NCBI GenBank assembly: GCA_029582265.1 | Contig: CM055823.1 | Location: 28,111,228 to 28,175,227 of the forward strand | DNA: 64,000 nt | Reading direction: 5' to 3' | DNA from: Zoroaster sp. YZ-2022 | Taxonomy: Eukaryota; Echinodermata; Asteroidea; Forcipulatida; Zoroasteridae | In this document: positions 1-8,955 of the stretch, one piece after another | Position numbering within the stretch: the stretch's first letter is position 1 | Layout of the letters: the number at the start of each line of letters is the position of its first letter | The notes under the pieces: generated by a model | The model's database searches: none | What the model saw: the letters and a program-made list of their open reading frames with translations, nothing else | What the model was told of the DNA's origin: nothing | Made by a program: the position numbers and the translations under genes

Positions 1-103
1 AAGAGAGTAAGGTATCAAAATAAAGGTTATGATTCGTATTGGTCAATTGTGCACTCTGTTGTCAAAACAAGTCAAAACAAGACCCGTTGTCAGGTGATGA
101 CGT

Positions 104-165
104 CAAGCCTTTTAAAACGCTTGTTGTCAAAACGCGACGCACGCACAAGCCTTTTAAAAGGCTTG
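104..165. repeat. Short palindrome pair
   Basis: A perfect 20-bp palindrome, CAAGCCTTTTAAAAGGCTTG, lies at 146-165. A near copy with one changed arm lies at 104-123. The spacing is 42 bp. No gene is seen here and the function is unknown; it may be the end of a degraded MITE. Confidence 0.6.
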
Positions 166-280
166 CCATCCAGAAAGAGTTCTTAATATCCAGCTACATG
201 AACTAGTTTCTGGTAATGAATTTGACATCAGAACCATGATTCAGGGTATGGTTCGCCGACACTTGGTTTGCCAACACATT

Positions 281-628
281 GTGGAGTGCAATGGTCGAGC
301 GGTTTAGTGCATCGGATTTGTGTTCTGATGGCTGAGTCATCAGAACGTGGGTTCGAATCCCAACCGCGACCGGGGTGCATGTGTCCTTGAGCAAGACACT
401 TTACCATTATTGCTTCTCTCCACCCAGGGGTAAATGGGTACCTGTGAGGGCAGAGTTGGTTGTTGTTTTTGATTAGCCCTATATGCGCTGTAATGGCAGC
501 AATTGAGCTGTACACTCCCCAGGGAGCTGAGATGGTTTCAGGAATGATTTATGAGCCTGATGAACAGGGGTAATAATATAATGCGCCTTGAGCACCAGAT
601 TGGTGGATACGTGCGCTATATAAGTCCA

Positions 629-676
<48 letters not shown>
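281..676 (+). mobile_element. tRNA-Leu-derived SINE, family 1
   Basis: The 5' head is tRNA-like: a box A (TGGTCGAGCGG) at about 292 and a box B (GGTTCGAATCC) at about 350, separated by a long variable-arm-type segment as in type II tRNAs. A tRNA-unrelated body follows, then the end TGCGCTATATAAGTCCAC and a (ATT)n tail. The same body recurs at 2876-3208 (+), 3539-3887 (-), 7814-8167 (-) and 16574-16972 (-). Transcription by RNA polymerase III from boxes A and B is expected for the class. It is a SINE and not a tRNA gene, because the head has diverged and leads into the body. Confidence 0.85.
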
Positions 677-2250
677 GCTTCAGTCTTAGTGAATAGAGCA
701 GCTGGTTTGTAAGGAACTGAAGATATTGTCTATCATGACTGCTCACTTTTTATCACTATCAGTCTAGGTCATCTACAAAAATAACAAACATAATTTAAAT
801 TGGATATCATCGTTTTAATTGTGCAACATGTGTCGTTCCCATCATTTTTTGATTATAAATAAACATAAGGTTTATTTAGCCCTAAACATATCTCAAGATA
901 TGCAAAAACGTTAATTCTATCACTGTGGACAAATGGGTTCAAACTATTCCAAGAAGTGCGTAGAATGAGAGTGACGACTGATTATAAAGATTCAGACTTT
1001 GTCAAACTCGGCACGAAAGGAAGAAAAATTATACCAAAAAAAATAGTGGGTTGTGGATACGAATATTTAATGTTAGATGTGTTGTATGATTTATTATTAT
1101 AAGTTGTAAAATCTGATGAAGAAGGGTAAAAGGGTTGTGTGTTCTAAGGTTTAATTTAAAAAAAAAAAATAATAATAATAATAATAATAATAAAAATTAA
1201 AAAAAATAAAAAATAAAAATAAATAAAAAATAAATAAATAAATAAAAAAATAAATTTAAAAAAATAAAAAATTATGATGAAAATGATATTTTGTTTTGTG
1301 GATCTATGTAAAAGTGGATTAATGTCAAATAAAAATAAAACAAGAAAAATAAATAGAAATTATTAAAAAGGGTTATTAAAGAAAATAATAAGGGTTAGGA
1401 GAAGGTTATAGCCGGCAATATAAGAGTTCTTAAACAGCCTTTTTTGTGCAACATGTGTCGTTCCCATCATTTTTATTGTTGAAAATTCTCAAAAAAAACA
1501 ATCGATTTGGAGAGAGAGAAATTGGGGTTTAAATACATCAATTGCTTACAAATAGAAGAGCTAATAACTTTATGTTAACATTTAAGTTATTGATTTAATT
1601 AAATAAATAGTTTATTATAAAAAAGTGCAGCATTGTCATATAATTATGTTAGTATAATTTATTTTTTTGTACTTTAAATATTCATTCATTCATTCATAAA
1701 TGTTTATCGTAAATGTTTATTCAAGGTTATTAAAAGGTTTATTCAACGATAAAACAAACCTCCATAGCGACCAAAGGTCGAATTGCGGAGGAATTTACAA
1801 TGTTTAAAAATTTAAACTTAAATAAAGGTGTAAAAAGCCTTAACAAAGTTAAAGACATGAGCTAAATAAAAAAAGATGAAGTGAGACTGACAACTTTAAA
1901 AACTAATTAATTAAAAAAAAAGGATAAAAGTGGACTAACATCACAACAATTCATAAAACGAAAATACAATAGTGAAACGATGCAGTGACAGTGAAGGAAA
2001 ATTATTTAAAATGTAAAATACGAAATACAATAGGAAAACTAATTCTGGAATGACCGATAAAACTCTTTAAGACATTGAAGATAGAAATACACTATAGATA
2101 TAAATGTGTATTTATTGCAATATCTTGTAATGATGTAAAACATGCTTTTCCTAATTTGTTCACACAATCAGTTTTTAGTTGGTGGTCTGTTTTTTAGCCA
2201 AATGTCATAATGGCTTGCTTATGAAAATAAAATGTGTGTTAAAACTGATC
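677..2250. other. AT-rich stretch without a gene
   Basis: No credible coding region. It holds an A-rich low-complexity block (about 1158-1270) and a 29-bp direct repeat (821-849 and 1446-1474). At about 1678-1800 there is an ATTC-repeat tail followed by sequence resembling the 3' ends of the CR1-type LINE fragments at 17.1 and 62.1 kb. The rest shows nothing I can name. Confidence 0.6.
821..1474. repeat. 29-bp direct repeats 625 bp apart
   Basis: The 29 bases at 821-849 recur exactly at 1446-1474; both begin GTGCAACATGTGTCG. The interval between them is A-rich. This could be a long target duplication around an old insertion or a local duplication; the sequence alone does not decide. Confidence 0.6.
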
Positions 2251-2515
2251 AGTGATTATTCAGCTCATAGAGGTTGTGTATTGTATGCTGTGTGCTCCCC
2301 CCCCCCCCAATTGTGGGCCTATTGTTTTTAAATGTTTCCCCAAGTTGGCAAACAAAAAAACAAAAATCTCCGAAAATTTTCCAGAATTCGTGGACAATTT
2401 TCAAAATATTTTATTGCTTTATTGTTCTTCAGACTCAAAAAAGTTGGTACTCGAGAGAGGATGGATATAAAGGATTTGGTGTTTCAGGGGCAGTCCTTGG
2501 AATTGGAAATTGGAA

Positions 2516-2680
2516 TCACCTGCCCTCCCCCACCCCTCCCCTGCCCTCCCCCACCCCTCCCCTGCCCTCTTCCTTACCCTCTCCCCTGCCCTCTTCCTTA
2601 CCCTCTCCCCTGCCCTCTTCCTTACCCTCTCCCCTGCCCTCTACTCAGCCCTCTCAGCCCTCTCCTCAGCCCTCCCCAGC
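2516..2680. repeat. Pyrimidine-rich minisatellite
   Basis: Two 21-bp units (TGCCCTCCCCCACCCCTCC-type) are followed by three 24-bp units (TGCCCTCTTCCTTACCCTC-type) and then degenerate CTCAGCC units. The strand is almost pure C/T. Open frames across it give only Pro/Ser/Leu repeats and are not considered genes. Confidence 0.85.
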
Positions 2681-2875
2681 TATTGCCAGCTTTGAAGACA
2701 AATGTAGGCCACTGTCAGGAACCCTATCACCTGTTAGAATGAGTGCATTGTTATCAACCCTGACGTGTCACTGAACCGTAACTATCTGATACTGGAATGC
2801 AAGATGTTCAGGAACTCGCCCACCAGCAAGTTGATTCCCGGATAGTGGAAAAACAGTTTTATCTTAACCCCGAAA

Positions 2876-3208
2876 GATCGGATTTGTGTTCTGATGGCTG
2901 AGTTGTCAGAATGTGGGTTTGAATCCCAACCGCGACCATGGTGCTTGTGTCCTTGAGCAAGACACTTTACCATAATTGCTTCTCTCCACCCAGGAGTAAA
3001 TGGGTACCTGTGAGGGCAGAGTTAGTTGTTGTGTTTGATTAGCCCTATATGCACTGTAATGGCAGCAAATGAGCTGTATACTCCCCAGGGAGCTGAGATG
3101 GTTTCAGGAATGATTTATGAGCCTGATGAGCAGGGGGTAATAATATAATGCACCTTGAGCACCAGTTTGGTGGATACGTGCGCTATATAAGTCCACGTTA
3201 TTATAAGT
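2876..3208 (+). mobile_element. SINE, family 1, 5'-truncated
   Basis: It has the same body as the SINE at 281 but begins inside the tRNA-like head, so box A is missing while box B (GGTTTGAATCC) remains. It ends in TGCGCTATATAAGTCCAC with only a short TTATTA tail. The 5' truncation fits reverse transcription primed at the 3' end. Confidence 0.85.
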
Positions 3209-3347
3209 AAAGTGTTGATATAATCACATATTTATAACAATACATTTGTAATTCTCAGAAAAACTTACTTCTTGTATTAGATGGTACATTCTGAATGTTT
3301 GTAAAAGTTTATTTTCAAAAGGGTGACACACCCTAGATCGGCCACTG

Positions 3348-3538
3348 TTTAGTCTCCTGTCTTTATCCTATCAAGGATATAGACAGGCACCGGCCATACC
3401 ATTCAAGGGATTTCATTGGTTAACACTACTACGAATGTAACACTATACTACGCGCGCGACGCCCATCATCGCGCGCAAGGTCAAAGATGAATCTCGGGAA
3501 ACATGGCGGCCGCGCGGCCGATATCAGGCGTAATTCAC
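3348..3538. repeat. Dispersed repeat with CCTGTC...GACAGG palindrome
   Basis: It starts with CCTGTCTTTATCC facing GGATATAGACAGG (a hairpin), then CATTCAAGGGATTTCATTGG and a stretch rich in CGCGCG. Related copies lie at 17640-17850, 21964-23000 (split by another element), 27662-27800 and 41650-41885. It has no coding capacity and is probably a non-autonomous DNA element. Confidence 0.6.
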
Positions 3539-3887
3539 AATAATAATAATAATAATGTGTGGATTTATATAGCGCACGTATCCACCAACTAAGTGGTGCT
3601 CAAGGCGCATTATATTATTATCACTGCTCATAAGGCTCATAAATCATTCCTGAAACCATCTCAGCTCCCTGGGGAGTATACAGCTCAATTGCTGCCATTT
3701 CTAGCGCATATAGAGCAAACCAACTCTGCCTTCACAGGTACCCATTTAATCCCTGGGTGGAGAGAAGCAATTATGATTAAGTGTCTTGCTCAAGGACACA
3801 AGTGTCACGGCCGTGATTCGAACCCACATTCTGTTGCTAACACCAGAACTTGAATCCGGTAAGCTAGACCGCTCGGCCACGACACCT
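3539..3887 (-). mobile_element. tRNA-Leu-derived SINE, family 2
   Basis: Read on the minus strand, the head keeps box A (TGGCCGAGCGG), an anticodon-arm-like TTCAAGTTCTGG resembling tRNA-Leu(CAA), and box B (GGTTCGAATC). The acceptor-like ends GGTGTC and GACACC can pair. The body and 3' end match family 1 but the head differs. The (AAT)n tail lies at the left. The nearly intact tRNA fold makes a false tRNA call likely here. Confidence 0.85.
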
Positions 3888-3921
3888 CACTGTACAAGCC
3901 TTCAAGTGTGACGTTAGATCT

Positions 3922-4010
3922 TCATGCTAATAACTTTCCTCCTGCTAATAACTTTCCTCTAATAACTTTCCTCATGCTAATAACTTTCCTTCATGCTAAT
4001 AACTTTCCTC
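3922..4010. repeat. Tandem repeat, about 18 bp
   Basis: Five copies of a GCTAATAACTTTCCT core with short variable spacers. It does not overlap a gene. Confidence 0.85.
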
Positions 4011-4732
4011 CTGAGAATATTACATTTGAATAATTATATGCAAGTTCAATCTCTCATTGTGGCGTCTGAAGCTTTTGATATGAATTTAAAACTTAACTAA
4101 CTCAAGTTATAAATAAAGAATTAGCTGTGCAAACTGCTTACCAACCTAAAGGATCTGTAGTATAAAATGCAAAATAATTGTTATTGGTCTTACGTTTCAA
4201 ACCTAGCAGGTTCTTTCTATGCCAAAGGCATATTAAGTTATGGATAAAATGACTTTTGAAACATTCTCCATTTTAAACTCTTCCCGCTAGAGACTCCAAA
4301 TTACAATAGTCGATTTACAAAAATATAAAAGAAGTCCCAACCATCCAGAATTTCCTGTGTAGAGATATGAACATCGGGACAATGGGGAAAATACATGTAT
4401 TCAAATAATTATAGGAATGTAGATAAGAACACGAATAAAACAAAACTGAATATCCAAATCAACAAAACATGTTGTGATAACCATTGAACACGAGCCTTTT
4501 AAAAGTTAAGATAAAAAATTATGTTCTGTATGCCGGAGCATGCAAACAAATCAAACTCGTGCTATATAAATGTTTTTGTATAATTATTTCAAATCTTCAG
4601 AATAATTGCTTAATTCTCGCAAAGGCTGTGTATCTTTGCTCACACAGTCTGATGACATCGTTGGATTTTGTAATATAAAACTGTTGGGTGTGTACAGCAA
4701 TTGTACTGCAACGTTGCCACACACTGCACAGG

Positions 4733-4976
4733 TTTTCATTCATGAGAACTTTCAGTTTTCGATAACTTTCAATATGTCAGCGGTAGACCTAAAGGCATAC
4801 ATTGCTGATTTCTCATAAGAAAAATAATAGTATAAATTAAAAACTACCAAGTTTCGTCAAAATTGGTATAGGCATATTCAGGACATGAACTACACGTTTT
4901 CATTCCTGAGAACTTTCAATTCTCGGGAACTTTCATTTTGTCAGCGGTACAAAGGCATACATTGCTGATTTCTCAT
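4733..4976. repeat. Direct duplication, about 80 bp, two diverged copies
   Basis: 4733-4818 and 4896-4976 share TTCATTC(A/C)TGAGAACTTTCA and AAAGGCATACATTGCTGATT in the same order. The surrounding 4.0-5.3 kb has no credible gene. Confidence 0.7.
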
Positions 4977-5319
4977 TAAAAAAATACCGAGTTTCGCCAC
5001 GGTTGTTTTTCGGATTTTCATCTTTTAAATGAAGCTTTGGATATGACAAAATTGTTATGACGTCATAATAGCGTCAATCGGTACTAAAATTTGCATGTAA
5101 ATGAAATCAAATATCAAAAACCGAACAATTTCAAGGAGGTGTTCGGAAGTTATCCAATTGTAATAAATTAATATAAAGCATACTGATCCTAGTCATTGTC
5201 ATATGGGTTCACGTCAGTAAATCAAGTTATGATTGGGAGAACATCAAATGATTGCAAATCAATAAAACATAAAATTGTATCACCTGAACGATCTTTAATC
5301 AGTGGAATAACATTGGGGA

Positions 5320-5700
5320 ACACGTTCCCCTTCCCCTCTCAATGCCTGTTCGCCCGCCCCCAGTGAGAATTTGAATCTTTAAGAAAATCAAAAGGGCCTA
5401 TTAAAAATGTAAGACAAGTGCCCCCAAGTGCCCTTACTGAATATAAACGGCCTTCACAGAAATCTGAGGTTGTCACATGAGAGGGAGGAACGTTCCCGCC
5501 GTCTCCCGCTCAAAACCTGTTGCCCCTGGGTCCCCCCAACCCCCGCTCAGAATTCTGATCTGTGAGAAAATCAAAATGGCTCATTAAAAAGTGTCTCGCT
5601 GAGTGCCCCCTGAAATCCTGATGCCCCTAAGTACCCCCTACTGAACCCAGTTACGCAACTGCCTACAACATTGTATAATTATACAGGGCCTTCACAGAAA
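5320..5700. repeat. Imperfect tandem duplication, about 200 bp
   Basis: Two C-rich blocks share the order: ACGTTCCC, TGAGAA...TCTGTGAGAAAATCAAAA-like, GTGCCCCC, then GGCCTTCACAGAAA(T/C)CTGAG at about 5449 and 5687. The block ends just before the segment homologous to the intron of the toxin-like gene at 25 kb. Confidence 0.6.
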
Positions 5701-5861
5701 CCTGAGATTGTCATTATTTTTTACTTCTTTCTCTTTCCTTGTCCTCCCCGTCCCTTTCTTCACTTTATCCTTCTCCTAACTCCAAATTTCCTTCCTGTTT
5801 CTATATGTCTACTCGATCCTTCCTATATTAGCCCTTGCTCAAATCTTGATACAGGTCAGTC

Positions 5862-6830
5862 ATGAAGCTACTGCTATTACTTCTGTGTTGTATCGCCCCC
5901 CTATTAACCACTGTGTCTTCCAATGACGGGGCGTTCAAGGTACTTGGCGGATATTTTGATGCGCACAAATATGGCGGCGGTGGGCACATAGGTACTGGTT
6001 ACCAATGGGGTTCTTACGATACAGCGGGGCATAGCGACCGGAGTACCATCACTGGTCCAACAGGGCTCTGTTACAACAATGGCGTTGTCATCTGCAGAAT
6101 GAGCCTTGTAGTTTCAACATCCAACGGAGCAGCACTACCAGATTATGGGTAGCAAGGTGATAGTGTATGATGCTAAATCTAACTACGTCGTACAAACAAC
6201 ATCTGCGTGGGGTGTACAAGATGCATTCGGTGATATTAAAGAACAATTGGTCGCTGATGGTCAAGCATTGGGTGATTGGGGTTACGAGCATCTTTATCTA
6301 CTCGTAAGACAAACAACTTGCCCGTCCCTCTCCGATGCTTTCTTTCTAGAATACAGAAATTCCGGCAGTGATCGAGCAGTTCTCGAAAGGTGCCACCTTC
6401 TTCGGGCAGAAAGATCCAGCTAGTGTGCCGCAGACGTTGGCGCATTTCAGAACAATTACTACCCAGTGGTTTGGAAATTCCGTAGCATACTGGAAGCTGT
6501 ACACGGTTCCGACGATTACTAGTTGATACTGTTGCTCATTACGACCAGAGAATAATGACACCAACGGGCGCGCCAGCTGTGAAATCTCTGACGTTGAAAT
6601 CATGGATCCGGGGTAACAAGCGATAATTTCGCATTGATCGGAACCACAGAAACGATCACACTTACGACTGAGACCACCATCTCGACAACCTTTGACTTTG
6701 CAGTTGATATTGGGGCTGGCGTTACCATCGACGTTTTTGCAATTGGCATTAGTATAGATATTAATTTGCATTTCTCATATACTTCGACCAATGAGCAGAA
6801 AGAAACCAAATCCGAAACGAAAACGCAGAC
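5862..6830 (+). pseudogene. Aerolysin-like secreted protein pseudogene, 5' part
   Basis: This is a paralogue of the intact gene at 25118-26356. It starts with a signal-peptide-like stretch (MKLLLLLLCC) after a CAG splice-acceptor-like site. About 170 bp upstream also matches the intron of the intact copy, so the duplication included non-coding DNA. Relative to the intact copy there is a small deletion near 6125 that shifts the frame, a 2-base gain near 6370 that shifts it again, and more frame breaks near 6525-6560. The alternating Thr/Ser-rich pore-stem-like segment is still recognisable at 6630-6830. The gene is then cut by the BEL element and its tail resumes at 13355. It was probably non-functional whatever the order of the insertion. 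The family assignment is inference. Confidence 0.8.
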
Positions 6831-7194
6831 TGTGCGAAAGTCCCTCAACTTATATAGCGCCCTCAAGTGTTCTTGCATTCATGCGTACAATCGTTTCTAA
6901 TCATTTGTGAAGTATAATCTTTGGCTGTGATTGTGACCCAAAATTACCTTAATTTTCCTATTTCCGTGCGTCCTTTCATGAACGTGAGTACATACAATGA
7001 TTAGTGATAAATCCTCGTTCACAATATATATTGATTATTTCCAATTGTGTTAAATTACTGATATATTAGCCTCGAAGTTTGTAGTCTAATTTAGCGAAAT
7101 ATTGTTTCCCGATTACATGTGGCCTGTGTGTACACTTCACGCATCATGTATGTCTCATTGCAGTAGGTACGATTTAGTAAACTCATGTATTGCC
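6831..7194 (+). repeat. Truncated 5' LTR of the BEL element
   Basis: It matches 12696-13060 of the 3' LTR almost base for base (one T of a T-run is missing). The match stops at TGCC (7194), after which gag sequence follows directly. About 294 bp of LTR, including the segment equivalent to the AATAAA at 13230, are deleted with the start of the internal region. Confidence 0.92.
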
Positions 7195-7579
7195 GCATCC
7201 TCATCTTACAGAGCAGTACAAGTACCAGGTCTTGCTAGGGAGATTGGGTGGAAATATCCTCAGACTCGCTGAGGCGTACATGCACGATCCACAACCTTAC
7301 TCTGCAGCACTGCGTGCTCTGAAGGACAAATATGGTCAACCCAGGCAACTAGTTCAGAGTGAGATAGGCTTTCTCATGAACATGCCTGCCGTCAGATCTG
7401 GTGACAACGAAGCCTTCGACCAATTTTCCCTGTCAGTGTATTCCCTCGTGGGCATGCTTCGTTCCCTGGAAGGTCAAAATGGATACGAACTGAAGTGTGG
7501 TTCGCATGTCGACCGACTGATAGGCAAACTCCCAGCAGGCTACCGTGATAGATTTGTTGATAATAATAATAATAAGTAA

Positions 7580-7811
7580 GACTAATTGCGGTGACACCAT
7601 GTGGAATCTCAATTGAGTAGTAATTAGTTCTGAAAAGAACTGGGGGTACAACTCGACGTTTCGATCAGTATGCTCTGATCGTCCTCAGTATACTCTGATC
7701 GAAACGTCGAGTTGTACCCCCAGTTCTTTTCAGAACAATACTACTAATTGAATTCCACATGGTACTGATCAATCTGCTATCATCCTCACCATGCAAAGCT
7801 ACAAGTTTTAC
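7580..7811. mobile_element. Inverted dimer of a short Penelope-like-associated repeat
   Basis: The left half (7580-7688) reads GTAAGACTAATTGCGG...CGATCAGTATGCTCTGATCGTCC. The right half (7688-7805) is its inverse and extends to a TACAAGTTTT end also seen at 24948. The unit recurs singly at 24948-25092, 17521-17625 and 30897-30965. Here it sits in the (AAT)n tail of the SINE at 7814, with AATAATAATAATAAG on both sides, so it arrived after the SINE. The link to Penelope-like elements is inference. Confidence 0.7.
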
Positions 7812-7813
7812 CC

Positions 7814-8167
7814 TAATAATAATAATAAGTGGATTTATATAGCGCACGTATCCACCAACTAAGTGGTGCTCAAGGCGCATTATATTATTATCCCTGCTCA
7901 TAAGGCTCATAAGGCTCATAAATCATTCCTGAAACCATCTCAGCTCCCTGGGGAGTATACAGCTCAATTGCTGCCATTTCTAGCGCATATAGAGCAAACC
8001 AACTCTGCCTTCACAGGTACCCATTTAACCCCTGGGTGGAGAGAAGCAATTATGATTAAGTGTCTTGCTCAAGGACACAAATGTCACGGCCGTGATTCGA
8101 ACCCACATTATGTTGCTAACACCAGAACTTGAATCCGGTAAGCTAGACCGCTCGGCCACGACACCTC
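7814..8167 (-). mobile_element. SINE family 2 nested in BEL gag
   Basis: It has the same structure as the copy at 3539-3887, including box A, box B and the TATATAGCGC tail, and is inverted relative to gag. One internal AAGGCTCAT unit is duplicated. Its tRNA-like 5' end abuts gag at about 8167. The gag reading frame on each side can be traced, so this is an insertion and not a gene boundary. Confidence 0.88.
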
Positions 8168-8955
8168 GTATCAACAGCATTGTATCAACCGAGGTATCCT
8201 TCAAGCAGACTCCGATCAGACATACACCTTGTCTCATCTTGCTGATTGGCTCCAAGTCAAGTCTCGGGCCAAGCGGATAGCTGGACAAGCTGTCTCCATC
8301 TATGATACAAGATCCAGGCAGGATAAGAGAGATGGCAGCTCTAAGCAAAAGACTCGTCCAACATCAGCACTCATGACCGTCGAAGAAGGAGAGCAGATCT
8401 CATCAAAGTCAAAGACAGGATCCAACAAGCAGAAAAACAAACCCAAACCATACTGTCCCTTTTGCAATTCTCATGAACACTACCTGAACAGCTGCTTGGA
8501 GTTCAAGAAAATGAAACCACAACAAATCTTGGTATGGCTTAAGGAACCCAACCGATGTTGGCGTTGTGGACGTACACACCGACACCAGGACTGTACCCTC
8601 AAGAAACCATGCAACGAGTGCAAGGAACTGCACTTAACAGTTTTGCATGACCCCATACAGAAGATTGAGAAAGTATACACAACTAGAGTTTCCACACAGA
8701 TGGCATATATCGACCAGCCATTACGACCGCATAACGTTATGCTGAAAGTTGTGAGGGTTCTTCTTTATGGCCCTGCTGGACATATCACCACATACGCTGT
8801 CCTGGATGATGGTTCCATGCGCACTATGGTTCTCACCCCTGCAGTCGAGCAGCTTAAGATATCTGGAGAAAAAGACAGTATCCTCCTTTCGACAGTTCGC
8901 CAAGATGCATTCCGATGTGAGGACAATCCATTGACATCCATGTATCACCGTTGAC

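Larger units (their letters stand above)
7195..8955 (+). pseudogene. BEL gag remnant, split by a nested insertion
   Basis: The 5' part (7195-7565) encodes a gag-type helical segment (YKYQVLLGRLGG, ALRALKDKYGQP) typical of BEL gag (DUF1759-like). It stops at a SINE/repeat composite (7566-8167). The frame resumes at about 8170 with CINRGILQ and HLADWL. From 8229 it carries two zinc-knuckle-like motifs, CPFCNSHEHYLNSC and CWRCGRTHRHQDC, then the protease-like YAVLDDGSMRTMV near residues 185-200 of that segment. It breaks by frameshift near 8945. The N terminus is missing through the deletion that also took the 5' LTR end. In an intact element this polyprotein would form the particle and process itself. 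Confidence 0.88.

Noticed and set aside
2252..2774. Overlapping open frames up to 166 codons
   Set aside because: They arise from the C/T-rich minisatellite and give only Pro/Leu/Ser repeats; no domain and no splice support.
7190..7579. Independent host gene of 129 codons
   Set aside because: It matches BEL gag and lies between LTR-related sequences; the start is only the deletion joint.
7580..7811. A canonical, active hammerhead ribozyme
   Set aside because: An extra base after CUGANGA in every copy and a 3-bp stem I make activity doubtful; kept only as a testable hint.
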